Source of the DNA: an uncultured Tenacibaculum sp.
GTDB taxonomy: Bacteria; Bacteroidota; Bacteroidia; Flavobacteriales; Flavobacteriaceae
Direction: 5' to 3'
DNA: 64,000 bases
Assembly (NCBI RefSeq): GCF_947499065.1
Contig: NZ_CANMMT010000003.1
Location: 124,001-188,000, forward strand
In this document: piece after piece, positions 9,099 through 16,918 of the stretch
How positions within the stretch are numbered: the first letter of the stretch is position 1
Layout of the letters: each line of letters opens with the position of its first letter
Position numbers and translations under genes: made by a program
Notes under the pieces: generated by a model
What the model was told of the DNA's origin: nothing
The model's input: the letters and a program-made list of their open reading frames with translations, nothing else
Databases searched by the model: none

Positions 9099-9587
9099 AT
9101 GGTCAAAAAAGTAATGTTGTTATTGTTAGTAGGATTGATTAGTTGCACACTGGAGAGTCCAACAACATTTTCCAAAGAAGCATTAGAGGATGTGTTTATT
9201 ACTTTAAATAATGAAGAAGTTACTTTTGATACAATTCTAACTAAGAATAAAGGAAAAAAGATATTAATAGATGTTTGGGCTTCTTGGTGTATAGATTGTT
9301 TAGAGAATTTACCAAAAGTTAAAAAATTACAAGAAGAGAATCCAGATGTAGTGTATTTGTTTTTATCATTAGATAGAGATTTACAATCATGGAGAAATAG
9401 TGTAGAGAGATTAGAAATAAAAGGACAACATTACTATATGAAATCTGATTGGGAAGGAAAGTTTGGAGATTTTTTAGGTCTGAGTTGGATTCCTCGTTAT
9501 CTGCTGATAAATGAAACAGGGGAAATTGAAGTTTTTAATGCTACAAAAGCAACAGATAATTTAATTATAGAGGGCTTAAAAAAATAA
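9099..9587 (+). CDS. TlpA-like thioredoxin-fold lipoprotein
   Basis: The lipobox is LISC (Cys16). The thioredoxin fold carries a normal redox centre (VWASWCIDCLENLPKV, motif C-I-D-C) and cis-proline (LSWIPRYLLINETG). It should reduce or shuffle disulfides outside the cytoplasm. It is 3 bp from its paralogue with the C-P-I-S site. A 176-bp gap with a weak hairpin (AACTTGT/ACAAGTT at 9615-9654) separates it from tpiA. Confidence 0.88.
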   Translation: MVKKVMLLLLVGLISCTLESPTTFSKEALEDVFITLNNEEVTFDTILTKNKGKKILIDVWASWCIDCLENLPKVKKLQEENPDVVYLFLSLDRDLQSWRNSVERLEIKGQHYYMKSDWEGKFGDFLGLSWIPRYLLINETGEIEVFNATKATDNLIIEGLKK

Positions 9588-9763
9588 TGTATTTTAGCTG
9601 TTTAATAGCTAAGTAACTTGTTGAAAAAGTTTTTAAAATCTGTTTTTACAAGTTAGAACAATCTTCGGCTAAAAAAGAAATCATTAATGTTTTTAGTGTT
9701 TGAAAGTATAATGTTGATACAAAGATTTCTAAAAAATAATATTTAATATAAATAAGAAGAATA

Positions 9764-10519
9764 GTGAGACAAAAGATAGTTGCAGGTAATTGGAAGATGA
9801 ATAAAAACCTTGAAGAGGCAAAACAATTAATCAAGGGTATTAAGAAAGAAGTAAAGAATTCAGAAACGGATGCAAGAGTAATAATTGCACCTAGCTTTGT
9901 TAATTTAAATACTGCAATAAAAAGAACGAGAAAATCTAAAGTAGAAGTAGCAGCACAAAATATGCATCAAGCAAGCAGTGGCGCTTTTACAGGAGAAGTA
10001 TCAGCAAATATGTTAACTAATCTAGGAGTTAATATTGTAATCTTAGGACATTCAGAACGTAGAGAATACTTTAATGAAACAAACGATTTATTGGCTAAAA
10101 AAGTAGATGCAGCTTTAGAAAATGAATTGGAAGTTATTTTTTGCTTTGGAGAACAGTTAGAAGAAAGAAAATCAGGAAATCACTTCAAGGTTGTAGAAAC
10201 ACAATTAAAAGAAGGATTGTTTCACTTAGGAAAAGAAAGTTTTTCTAAAATAACTTTAGCTTACGAGCCAGTATGGGCTATTGGAACAGGGGAAACAGCA
10301 TCACCAGAGCAAGCGCAAGAAATGCACGCTTTCATTAGAGAAATTATGGAAAAAACTTATGGAGCTGAGGTAGCCAACGATATTTCTATTTTATATGGAG
10401 GGAGTGTTAAACCAGGAAATGCAAAAGAAATATTCTCAAAACCAGATGTAGATGGAGGTTTAATAGGAGGAGCTTCATTGAAACCTGAAGATTTTGTAGC
10501 CATAGTAAATGCAATCTAA
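9764..10519 (+). CDS. tpiA: Triose-phosphate isomerase
   Basis: The enzyme interconverts dihydroxyacetone phosphate and glyceraldehyde 3-phosphate in glycolysis. All signature parts are present: AGNWKMNK with the substrate lysine, the histidine in ILGHSERR, the catalytic glutamate in AYEPVWAIGTG and the phosphate loop LYGGSVKPGN. It has 251 residues, the usual length. The start codon is GTG at 9764, fixed by the conserved N-terminus. Its stop TAA overlaps the prmA ATG (TAATG), indicating coupled translation. Confidence 0.97.
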   Translation: MRQKIVAGNWKMNKNLEEAKQLIKGIKKEVKNSETDARVIIAPSFVNLNTAIKRTRKSKVEVAAQNMHQASSGAFTGEVSANMLTNLGVNIVILGHSERREYFNETNDLLAKKVDAALENELEVIFCFGEQLEERKSGNHFKVVETQLKEGLFHLGKESFSKITLAYEPVWAIGTGETASPEQAQEMHAFIREIMEKTYGAEVANDISILYGGSVKPGNAKEIFSKPDVDGGLIGGASLKPEDFVAIVNAI

Positions 10520-11352
10520 TGGATAATATTTACATAGAATATACATTTGAAGTAACCCCTAAAGAACCAGCTACTGAAATTTTAATAGCAGAGTTAGGAA
10601 TGGTAGGCTTTGAAAGCTTTGTAGAAAACGATAATGGAGTAGTTGCTTACGTTCAAATGGAGGAATGGAAGGAAGATATATTATCGGAAGTGTTTATTTT
10701 AAAGTCTGAAGAGTTTACAATAAATTATAATCACAAAGAAATAGAACAAACCAACTGGAATGCAGAATGGGAAAAGAATTTTAACCCAATTCAGGTAGAA
10801 GATTTGGTGAGTATACGAGCGCCTTTTCATGAAAATCCTAACTTACAATATGATATTGTAATAGAACCAAAAATGAGTTTTGGTACTGGACATCATGAAA
10901 CAACACATATGATGGTGCAACATTTAATAGATTTAGATGTTGAGAATAAAAAAACATTAGATATGGGATGTGGAACTGGAATTTTAGCAATTTTTGCTGA
11001 AATGAAAGGAGCAAAACCTATTGATGCAATAGATATAGATGCTTGGTGTTATGAGAATTCTCTAGAAAATGCAGAAAGAAATGGTTGTAAGCATATTTCT
11101 GTTTATGAAGGTGAAGCATCGCTTTTAGAAGGAAAAAAGTACGATTTAATAATAGCAAATATTAATCGTAATATCCTGTTAAATGACATGAAAACATACA
11201 CCGATTGCTTAAATGAAAAAGGAATTTTATTGTTAAGCGGGTTTTATAGTGAAGATATCCCAATTATTGATGCTGAGGTGTCTAAGTACGCTTTAACATT
11301 AAAAAAGACCATAGAAAGAAATAATTGGGTAGCTTTGCAATATCAAAAATAA
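10519..11352 (+). CDS. prmA: Ribosomal protein L11 methyltransferase
   Basis: The 277-residue cytosolic SAM-dependent enzyme trimethylates ribosomal protein L11. The SAM-binding motif is TLDMGCGTGILAIFAE, preceded by MSFGTGHHETTHMM. The acidic strand (AIDIDAWCYENSLENA) and the family motif ANINRNIL are present. It shares the base A of its ATG with the tpiA stop and is followed 5 bp later by clpS, an arrangement found in other Flavobacteriia. Confidence 0.95.
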   Translation: MDNIYIEYTFEVTPKEPATEILIAELGMVGFESFVENDNGVVAYVQMEEWKEDILSEVFILKSEEFTINYNHKEIEQTNWNAEWEKNFNPIQVEDLVSIRAPFHENPNLQYDIVIEPKMSFGTGHHETTHMMVQHLIDLDVENKKTLDMGCGTGILAIFAEMKGAKPIDAIDIDAWCYENSLENAERNGCKHISVYEGEASLLEGKKYDLIIANINRNILLNDMKTYTDCLNEKGILLLSGFYSEDIPIIDAEVSKYALTLKKTIERNNWVALQYQK

Positions 11353-11357
11353 AGCAA

Positions 11358-11633
11358 ATGAGTACGATAGAAAAGATACAGGAAGAGCTGGATGTTTTAA
11401 TACAAGAAACAAAAAAGCACGAAATTATTTTGCACAATGATGATGTAAATACTTTTGACCATGTTATTGACTGTTTGGTAGATGTATGTGAACATACATT
11501 AGAACAGGCAGAGCAGTGTGCTATTTTAGTACATTACAAAGGTAAATGCGCAGTAAAAACAGGAGAATATAAAGATTTAGAATCAAGATGTTCTAAATTA
11601 TTACAATTGGGTTTATCTGCGGAGATCGTTTAG
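11358..11633 (+). CDS. clpS: ATP-dependent Clp protease adaptor ClpS
   Basis: ClpS hands N-degron substrates to ClpAP-type proteases. The binding region HNDDVNTFDHVI and the segment LVHYKGKCAVKTG match the family. I use the ATG at 11358 (91 residues, MSTIEKIQEELD), because an in-frame upstream ATG at 11325 would overlap prmA by 28 bp and add residues with no family match. Confidence 0.95.
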   Translation: MSTIEKIQEELDVLIQETKKHEIILHNDDVNTFDHVIDCLVDVCEHTLEQAEQCAILVHYKGKCAVKTGEYKDLESRCSKLLQLGLSAEIV

Positions 11634-11634
11634 T

Positions 11635-11907
11635 ATGGAAAATGTTTTTAGGTATTATGAGTTCTCAGAATTTATAATAGACAATTCAGGAGCTTTTTCA
11701 GGAAATGAAATATGTTTTTCAATATTAAATGAACAACATTTTTTAATTTTTGAAAAAAATAATGAAGCCTACAATTTGTATGTTTCTAAATACGACTCAA
11801 AAAAAGATATAGGTGTTAAATCTCCGGAAATACTGGAAAGTTTGATAAAAAACTACGATAAGTCTGTGCCAGAACATCGGGTGATTCTTAGAAAATATTT
11901 ATATTAA
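11635..11907 (+). CDS. Hypothetical protein (90 aa) at the end of the tpiA-prmA-clpS run
   Basis: The start codon lies 1 bp after the clpS stop, so it is translated from the same mRNA. The 90 residues are soluble-looking, with alternating beta-type segments (FSILNEQHFLIFEKNN) and an acidic middle, and without signal or membrane segments. No family is recognised. The terminator directly after it closes the operon. Confidence 0.65.
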   Translation: MENVFRYYEFSEFIIDNSGAFSGNEICFSILNEQHFLIFEKNNEAYNLYVSKYDSKKDIGVKSPEILESLIKNYDKSVPEHRVILRKYLY

Positions 11908-11943
11908 AAAAACTCAAAAAAACTTTTTTTGAGTTTTTTTTTG
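11906..11943 (+). terminator. Terminator of the tpiA-prmA-clpS operon
   Basis: Inverted repeat built on AAAAACTCAAAAAAA and its complement, ending in a run of about nine T, starting at the stop codon of the last gene. Confidence 0.85.
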
Positions 11944-12000
11944 TTTTTATGTGACCCCTCAAAAAAAACTGTGTCATAATAGTGTAAATAAGTAATTAAC

Positions 12001-12184
12001 TCTTTTAGAGAGCTAACCCTTAAAGTGAATAAACCCTTAAATTAAAACCTTCTCCGAGTAAATAATTATGTTGAAAGGAGAAGATTCCTCTAAAAGAAAC
12101 AATATAAATAATAGTAGTAGTTAGTTTTTATACTAAGTTTGGTTAGACAAAAGGCCTTGGATGTAAATTCAAGGTCTTTTTCAT
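12001..12184 (+). ncRNA. Candidate structured small RNA (undescribed)
   Basis: The 300-bp gap has no coding frame but shows nested pairing. The outer helix TCTTTTAGAG (12001-12010) pairs perfectly with CTCTAAAAGA (12088-12097). An inner helix CTTCTCC (12049-12055) pairs perfectly with GGAGAAG (12077-12083). A G-C-containing terminator (AAAAGGCCTTG/CAAGGTCTTTT, 12149-12180) closes the segment. Such nested long-range helices plus an own terminator suggest an independent RNA. No promoter was placed with confidence. Confidence 0.45.
12149..12184 (+). terminator. Terminator of the candidate RNA
   Basis: AAAAGGCCTTG pairs with CAAGGTCTTTT (one G-U) around a 10-base loop, then T-rich sequence follows. 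Confidence 0.75.
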
Positions 12185-12208
12185 TGTAGAAAGGATTATA
12201 AAAAAAAG

Positions 12209-12237
12209 AAAAACTCATCTTTTAGATGAGTTTTTTT
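12209..12237 (-). terminator. Terminator of the ABC exporter operon
   Basis: AAAAACTCATCT/AGATGAGTTTTT hairpin just after the stop of the last minus-strand permease. Both flanks are T- or A-rich, so it may work in both directions. Confidence 0.8.
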
Positions 12238-12250
12238 GTATTCGTTTTTT

Positions 12251-13666
12251 CTAAATGCTATTGTCTTTTTTCCTTTTAACTAAGGTTAAAGTGAAAATTA
12301 ACCCGCTTAAAAGAAAAGTGATTAATAAATTAGTCCAAACATTATTTGAAACATTATTTTTATAAGTGAACTTAGGTAAGTTCTCGTAATCTTTTAAAGT
12401 GAATTTTTGCTCTTTAAATAACATTGGAACTAGATAGTTTCTCCATTCATTAGAGAATTCGAAAACTTGTTTCTTGTATTCGTTATAATGTTTTTCAGAA
12501 GTTCCTGCGATACTGTTTAATGATTGTTGCATTAATATTGCAGGAGAGAAAAATTTAAAAGAATTTACTAGGTTTTGCTGTTTATGTAATTGAGAATCAT
12601 ATTCAGCAAGTAAAGGCTTCGTTTTTTCTTCCATAACTTTTTCGGAAGCAAAGTAATTATGCCAAAAACCAAATTTATCCTTATTAGTTTCTTTTGCTAG
12701 TTCTGGATGACTTCGTAAATAATCACTCATAATTTTATCTTGCTTTTTCTCGTTCTCCTTTTTTATTTGACGAATTTCATTAATCATTTTTAAACGAGAA
12801 GGGGTGGGAAATAGTGAGTTCCCTATTTGATTTATTGTAGCGGGTAGTACTAAAACAATTAATAACCAAATACCAATAAGAGTTAAAGCGTTTTTAGAAG
12901 AGTTATTGATTTTTATATTCACAGTATAAGCGATTGTAAACCAGAATAAGCTGTATCCTGCTATCATTAAAAGTACTTCAATTAAATTACTAAAACTATT
13001 AAGTGTATTAGTAGAGAAGATAGTAATAGTAGTAATTAAGACAATAAGAGTGATTAAAGTAAAGATAACATACCTAATAGCTATTTTTTGTAATAGCCAT
13101 ATAGTAATAGAAATGGGTTGTGCATTTAAAAGTTGTAAGGTACCTAACTCTTTTTCTTTAGATAAAACATTGAAAGAAAAACCAATTATTAATAGAGGAA
13201 GTATATAGATGATAACAAATGCCAAATCGAAATTCCCTAGTAACAATTGAACGGGATTTACCATGTCTGAATAATCTAAGGCAAAGTTGTTTCCATAAGC
13301 CTTAGGGCTTTTAAAATGCGTGTACATATCACTTTGTCCAGTAGCTAAAAAAGAAAAGGAACTAGGTTTCATTATAGCTAAACGAGGGTGGCGATATCCT
13401 ATAGTCATTGGTTCTGAAGGAAGTTGCCAACGAGGAAGACTTACTTTTTCTCCTTTTTCAATTTTAGACAGGTTAAGTAGCATTAAGCTATCTTTTTTGT
13501 GTAAATCTTGTTGCATTTTAACAATGTCGCTTTCTCTTTTAGTTACATTTTTTGTCCCATTATACGTGGCAAAAACAAATAAAAGTGAAATACTAATTAG
13601 AAGTAAAATTAGCCAGTTACTTCTGTTTAATAATTTTATCTCGTAACGTAAATTATTAGTAAACAT
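12251..13666 (-). CDS. ABC-2 type permease with large extracytoplasmic domain (DUF3526-like)
   Basis: The 471-residue membrane protein has one N-terminal helix (residues 16-34) and a hydrophilic region of about 110 residues. Then come helices near 150-175, 190-215, 230-250 and 262-280, a second charged region and a last helix near 445-465. The motif KEKELGTLQLLNAQPI is the usual cytoplasmic segment of ABC-2 permeases. It resembles the neighbouring permease, so the exporter is probably a heterodimer driven by the ATPase at 15075. The substrate is unknown. Confidence 0.8.
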   Translation of the reverse strand: MFTNNLRYEIKLLNRSNWLILLLISISLLFVFATYNGTKNVTKRESDIVKMQQDLHKKDSLMLLNLSKIEKGEKVSLPRWQLPSEPMTIGYRHPRLAIMKPSSFSFLATGQSDMYTHFKSPKAYGNNFALDYSDMVNPVQLLLGNFDLAFVIIYILPLLIIGFSFNVLSKEKELGTLQLLNAQPISITIWLLQKIAIRYVIFTLITLIVLITTITIFSTNTLNSFSNLIEVLLMIAGYSLFWFTIAYTVNIKINNSSKNALTLIGIWLLIVLVLPATINQIGNSLFPTPSRLKMINEIRQIKKENEKKQDKIMSDYLRSHPELAKETNKDKFGFWHNYFASEKVMEEKTKPLLAEYDSQLHKQQNLVNSFKFFSPAILMQQSLNSIAGTSEKHYNEYKKQVFEFSNEWRNYLVPMLFKEQKFTLKDYENLPKFTYKNNVSNNVWTNLLITFLLSGLIFTLTLVKRKKDNSI

Positions 13667-13669
13667 AAT

Positions 13670-15073
13670 TTATATTTTTTTTGAATAGATAATTAATCCT
13701 ATTATTGGAAGTACTAACCATAAAACTAAAAACAATATGTTTTTTGTGTTTTCCTTTAATATTGATGAAAGTGTAGGTGGGGTAAAGTTGAATTTAGGAA
13801 GTTTCTTAAACGTTTCAGCTTTCATTTTATAACTCCAATCCCCAGTTTTAGAATTGTCTTTAAAATCATAGTTTAAAAACTTTTGAGTTTCTATCCTATA
13901 TTTTTCTGCGGCTTTGGTGAATTTCCAGTGCAAATTATCGCTTGTATTGGTGATATCCATAGATAAAAAGCGTAAAGCAATAAATGGAGAAATGAATGAT
14001 AGGTTTTGATAAACACTATTTTGTCCCTTTGCAGTATTGTGTAAAATATTATAATGCTTTTCATAAATTTTAGCTTCATGCTCTTCACCTTTTTGCATTC
14101 GGTAGGCATCATAATTAAAAGGTAATTGACTTAAGCTGTCAACTCCATGTTCTTTTAAGGTTTTTTGCTCTAGTTCTTTAGCTGCTTTATTCCATGGATT
14201 GTGACCATCTAATCCATTTTTTCTGTCATTACTAATACGAGCATTAAATTCGGATTTAGAAGGGTAAGGGTGGTTGGTATTGGCAAAGTTTGTAGCTATT
14301 TTAGGAGTTACAAAACTAAATAGAATCCAGATAACTAAAGAACTAACTAATGAAATCCCAGAAGATTTACTTCTTATAGAAATAAGTAAAGTAATAGAGG
14401 TGATAATTAAATAATATATCAAGTAAGAAATATAAAGAGTAAGTAGGCTAGTCCAACTAAAAAAACTTAAGCTATCTAGGTTTGATAAAACTATACCAAT
14501 TATAAGAAATATACAAGAAGTTAAAATGAGAATAGGAATGTATATGGCTAACCATTTTCCTATTACAAGTTTTGTAGGGTGAATACCTTGGCTTTTTAAT
14601 AAAGAAAGTGTTTGATGTTCAATTTCTTTAGTATGTGAGTTATATCCAATTAGAATAATAATAAGAGGAAATAAGTATATTAAAACAAAGTTGATGGATA
14701 GCGTACCAAAACGAGTTAAGCTAGTTTGATCACTTGCTTCGCTAAATGAGGCTTCGTTTCTATTATGAGCTTCTAAAAAAATGGAATTCCCTGTATATTT
14801 AGTTACGCCATAGTCAAATAGAGATAAAGCAAATTTAGGTTTAAAAGCATAAGTACCATAGTGTGCGGCAGAATGCGGGTTTTTTTCATCTTGACTTTCC
14901 CAAATACTACGTTCTTTGTTGGTAGACTCTACATATTGTTGATTATTTTTATTGTATTGATTAATACTAGTAATAGTTGCGATGATTAGTAAAACAAAAG
15001 AAATACCTAGAGTAATTTTAAAACGCCCATCCCTCAATAGTTCTTTAAGTTCTTTAAAAATTATATGTTTCAT
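13670..15073 (-). CDS. ABC-2 type permease, paralogue of the downstream permease
   Basis: At 467 residues it has the same layout as the next permease: an N-terminal helix after FKELKELLRDGRFK, a soluble stretch, a central helix bundle, a soluble region and a final helix. The segment TKEIEHQTLSLLKSQGI corresponds to KEKELGTLQLLNAQPI of its partner. It ends 3 bp before the partner gene and starts 1 bp after the ATPase stop. The large soluble loops suggest binding of a protein or large ligand outside the membrane. Confidence 0.8.
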   Translation of the reverse strand: MKHIIFKELKELLRDGRFKITLGISFVLLIIATITSINQYNKNNQQYVESTNKERSIWESQDEKNPHSAAHYGTYAFKPKFALSLFDYGVTKYTGNSIFLEAHNRNEASFSEASDQTSLTRFGTLSINFVLIYLFPLIIILIGYNSHTKEIEHQTLSLLKSQGIHPTKLVIGKWLAIYIPILILTSCIFLIIGIVLSNLDSLSFFSWTSLLTLYISYLIYYLIITSITLLISIRSKSSGISLVSSLVIWILFSFVTPKIATNFANTNHPYPSKSEFNARISNDRKNGLDGHNPWNKAAKELEQKTLKEHGVDSLSQLPFNYDAYRMQKGEEHEAKIYEKHYNILHNTAKGQNSVYQNLSFISPFIALRFLSMDITNTSDNLHWKFTKAAEKYRIETQKFLNYDFKDNSKTGDWSYKMKAETFKKLPKFNFTPPTLSSILKENTKNILFLVLWLVLPIIGLIIYSKKI

Positions 15074-15074
15074 G

Positions 15075-15788
15075 TTAATCCATATTTTTAAAGTTCATAA
15101 TGTCTAGATAAATAGTTTCTAGCTCTTTTAAAGAAAATTCTGAAGAGTTTGAATAATTTTGTAATATTCCAGAACGCATTATACCTATATGTGTACTAAC
15201 TTCTTTAGCTCTAAATAAATCATGGGTGGCCATTAAAATAGCTACATCATCATTTTTCATTTTGGTTAATAGCTCCATAAATTCATTGCTAGATTTTGGG
15301 TCTAAACCAGAAGTAGGTTCATCTAATAAAAGTACTTTAGATTCTTTTGCTATTGCCAAAGCAATTCCAACTTTTTGACGCATTCCTTTAGAAAAAGTTT
15401 TTACATGCTTTTCATGAGCTTCTTGTTGCAAACCAGCTTCAGTTAAGTATAGTTTTAGTTCTTGTGTGTCAAAGTTTTTTCCAGAAAGTTTAGTGAAATA
15501 ATCTAAATTTTCCACAGCAGTTAGTGTAGGGTAAAGCATTAAGTTTTCAGGAATATAGGTAAGAAAACTTTTGGTTTTAATTGAGTTTTGAGTTACGTCT
15601 AATCCATTAATTTTTGCTTCACCAGATGTTGGTTGAATGAAATTTAACAACATATTAATTGTAGTAGACTTGCCAGCTCCATTAGCTCCTAAGAGGCATA
15701 AAATTTCACCTTCTTTTACTTCAAGATTTAGATTTTGAACAGCTTTGAAATCACCATAGCTTTTGGTTAAGTTATTTGTAAGTATCAT
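15075..15788 (-). CDS. ABC exporter ATP-binding protein
   Basis: The 237-residue cytosolic ATPase has Walker A GANGAGKST, the signature FSKGMRQKV, Walker B VLLLDEPTSGLDP and the switch histidine in MATHDL. These are the pattern of CcmA/NatA-type exporter ATPases. It leads a three-gene operon with the two permeases. It is divergent from a Fur-family regulator, with an operator-like palindrome in the shared 103-bp region, so metal-dependent control is likely (inference). Confidence 0.92.
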   Translation of the reverse strand: MILTNNLTKSYGDFKAVQNLNLEVKEGEILCLLGANGAGKSTTINMLLNFIQPTSGEAKINGLDVTQNSIKTKSFLTYIPENLMLYPTLTAVENLDYFTKLSGKNFDTQELKLYLTEAGLQQEAHEKHVKTFSKGMRQKVGIALAIAKESKVLLLDEPTSGLDPKSSNEFMELLTKMKNDDVAILMATHDLFRAKEVSTHIGIMRSGILQNYSNSSEFSLKELETIYLDIMNFKNMD

Positions 15789-15823
15789 TATATTTTGATG
15801 AGTTAATTCGATAAAAAACGTTA

Positions 15824-15840
15824 ATGCAACTAAGTTGTAA
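15824..15840. promoter_or_regulatory. Fur-family operator, site A
   Basis: TGCAAC-TAA-GTTGTA (15825-15839) is a near-palindrome located 36 bp upstream of the ABC ATPase start. It shares TGCAACTAA with site B at 15863, so one regulator probably binds both. Confidence 0.6.
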
Positions 15841-15854
15841 AATTAAATAAAAGA

Positions 15855-15886
15855 TTTGTAAGTGCAACTAAATTGCGTTAAATTTG
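15855..15886 (+). promoter_or_regulatory. Promoter of the Fur-family gene with operator site B in the spacer
   Basis: TTTG (15855-15858) and TAAATTTG (15879-15886) are 20 bp apart, a perfect match to the Bacteroidota promoter. Between them lies TGCAACTAAATTGCG (15863-15877), a second copy of the operator. A regulator bound there would block RNA polymerase, which implies autorepression. The -7 element ends 6 bp before the ATG. Confidence 0.75.
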
Positions 15887-15891
15887 TAATT

Positions 15892-16269
15892 ATGGGTATA
15901 GTAAGAAAAACAGCATCGGTAAAGTTTGTCTTAAGTATTTTTGAAGAAAGAGAGAAAGCTGTTTCTGTAGTAGCTTTGGTGAAGCTTTTAAAAGAGAAAA
16001 TGAATAAGACTACAGTATACAGGATTTTAGATAGATTGGAGCAAGATGGAATTATTCATTCTTTTTTAGGTAAAGATGGTTTAAGATGGTATGCTAAATG
16101 CCAAGGGTGTTCGGCAGATCATCATTTAGATGTGCATCCACATTTTCAATGTAAAGATTGTGGTGATGTTGAATGTTTACCTGTAGACGTACTTATACCT
16201 TCTGTTGAAAATAGACAAGTAGATTCTGCTGAGATTATGTTAGTGGGTAAGTGTGGTAATTGTCTTTAG
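15892..16269 (+). CDS. Fur/Zur-family metal-dependent repressor
   Basis: I use ATG 15892 (125 residues), because the promoter -7 element ends at 15886 and an upstream in-frame ATG at 15862 would lie inside it. Residues 1-70 form a winged helix (MNKTTVYRILDRLEQDGIIH). The dimerisation half carries the metal ligands DHHLDVHPHFQC and two CxxC pairs (CKDC, CGNC) for structural zinc. The family uses Fe, Zn, Mn or peroxide as signal. The divergent ABC exporter and two operators suggest it controls itself and that exporter. Confidence 0.9.
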   Translation: MGIVRKTASVKFVLSIFEEREKAVSVVALVKLLKEKMNKTTVYRILDRLEQDGIIHSFLGKDGLRWYAKCQGCSADHHLDVHPHFQCKDCGDVECLPVDVLIPSVENRQVDSAEIMLVGKCGNCL

Positions 16270-16365
16270 AGTTAAAAAAATCAATAAAAGATATAAGATG
16301 TAGAAAATTTCATAATTCTTTTTAAAAAGAGTTGGTTTTAAATTTATTTACACTATATTGTATAT

Positions 16366-16395
16366 GTCTTACAAGACGTTGTAAGACTTCTTTTT
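16366..16395 (+). terminator. First of two tandem terminator-like hairpins after the Fur-family gene
   Basis: GTCTTACAA (16366-16374) pairs perfectly with TTGTAAGAC (16379-16387) and is followed by TTCTTTTT. The tract is imperfect, so this may be a weaker first stop. Confidence 0.55.
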
Positions 16396-16406
16396 CATAG
16401 CAATTT

Positions 16407-16438
16407 CCCATTCAATTCTTTTGAATGGGTTTTTTATT
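16407..16438 (+). terminator. Second tandem terminator
   Basis: CCCATTCAA pairs with TTGAATGGG and runs into six T. It closes the Fur-family transcript ahead of the convergent DUF983 gene. Confidence 0.85.
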
Positions 16439-16466
16439 TTTTTGAAGTTTTTTAATTAAAGTAAGT

Positions 16467-16832
16467 TTATGTAGATTTGACTTTTTTGTCAGAGTAAAAC
16501 ATATAAATCCAAATTAAACGCGATAGTTTATAATTTACACCTATTAATGCTAGTGAGATTAAAATAATCAAGCCAAAACAGATAAACCAATCGATGTTTA
16601 AAATTAATCTAGAAATTATAAAAATAGCTACGCTTTCTGCTACTATTAAACCGTAACTAACATACATTGCACCAAAGAAAAAACCAGGTTCTTTCTCGTA
16701 AATAAAGTTACAATGAGAACAATTTTCTTCCATTTTCCCAATTTTAAATAGATTGAGAGCTGAGTTTTTAAAAACTTTCCCCTTATTACATTTAGGACAT
16801 TTGTTTGAAATTAAAGAGATAATTGATTTCAT
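16467..16832 (-). CDS. DUF983 family zinc-ribbon membrane protein
   Basis: The 121-residue protein starts with a zinc ribbon (CPKCNKGKVF, then CSHCNF), followed by the family motif KEPGFFFGAMYVSYG. Two to three membrane helices follow at about 55-75, 82-100 and near the end. Function is not established for the family. It stands alone, divergent from the AraC-type gene. Confidence 0.85.
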   Translation of the reverse strand: MKSIISLISNKCPKCNKGKVFKNSALNLFKIGKMEENCSHCNFIYEKEPGFFFGAMYVSYGLIVAESVAIFIISRLILNIDWFICFGLIILISLALIGVNYKLSRLIWIYMFYSDKKVKST

Positions 16833-16865
16833 TATTATTTTTTTGCAAAATTATATATGTATAAC

Positions 16866-16899
16866 TTGTTAAGTGTTATATATAAGTTGCTTAAATTTG
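16866..16899 (+). promoter_or_regulatory. Promoter of the AraC-family gene
   Basis: TTG (16866-16868) and TAAATTTG (16892-16899) are separated by 23 bp, within the accepted Bacteroidota range. An imperfect palindrome, TATAACTTGTTAAGTGTTATA, covers the -33 part and may be an operator. Confidence 0.55.
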
Positions 16900-16918
16900 T
16901 ATAATTAAGACATTTGTT

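Noticed and set aside
13320..13646. Plus-strand frame of 108 codons inside the ABC permease gene
   Set aside because: Antisense to a well-supported permease; no domain features.
16480..16500. TTGAC...GTCA sequence resembling an FNR-type box
   Set aside because: The spacer is 6 bp, not 4, and it lies inside the DUF983 coding region.
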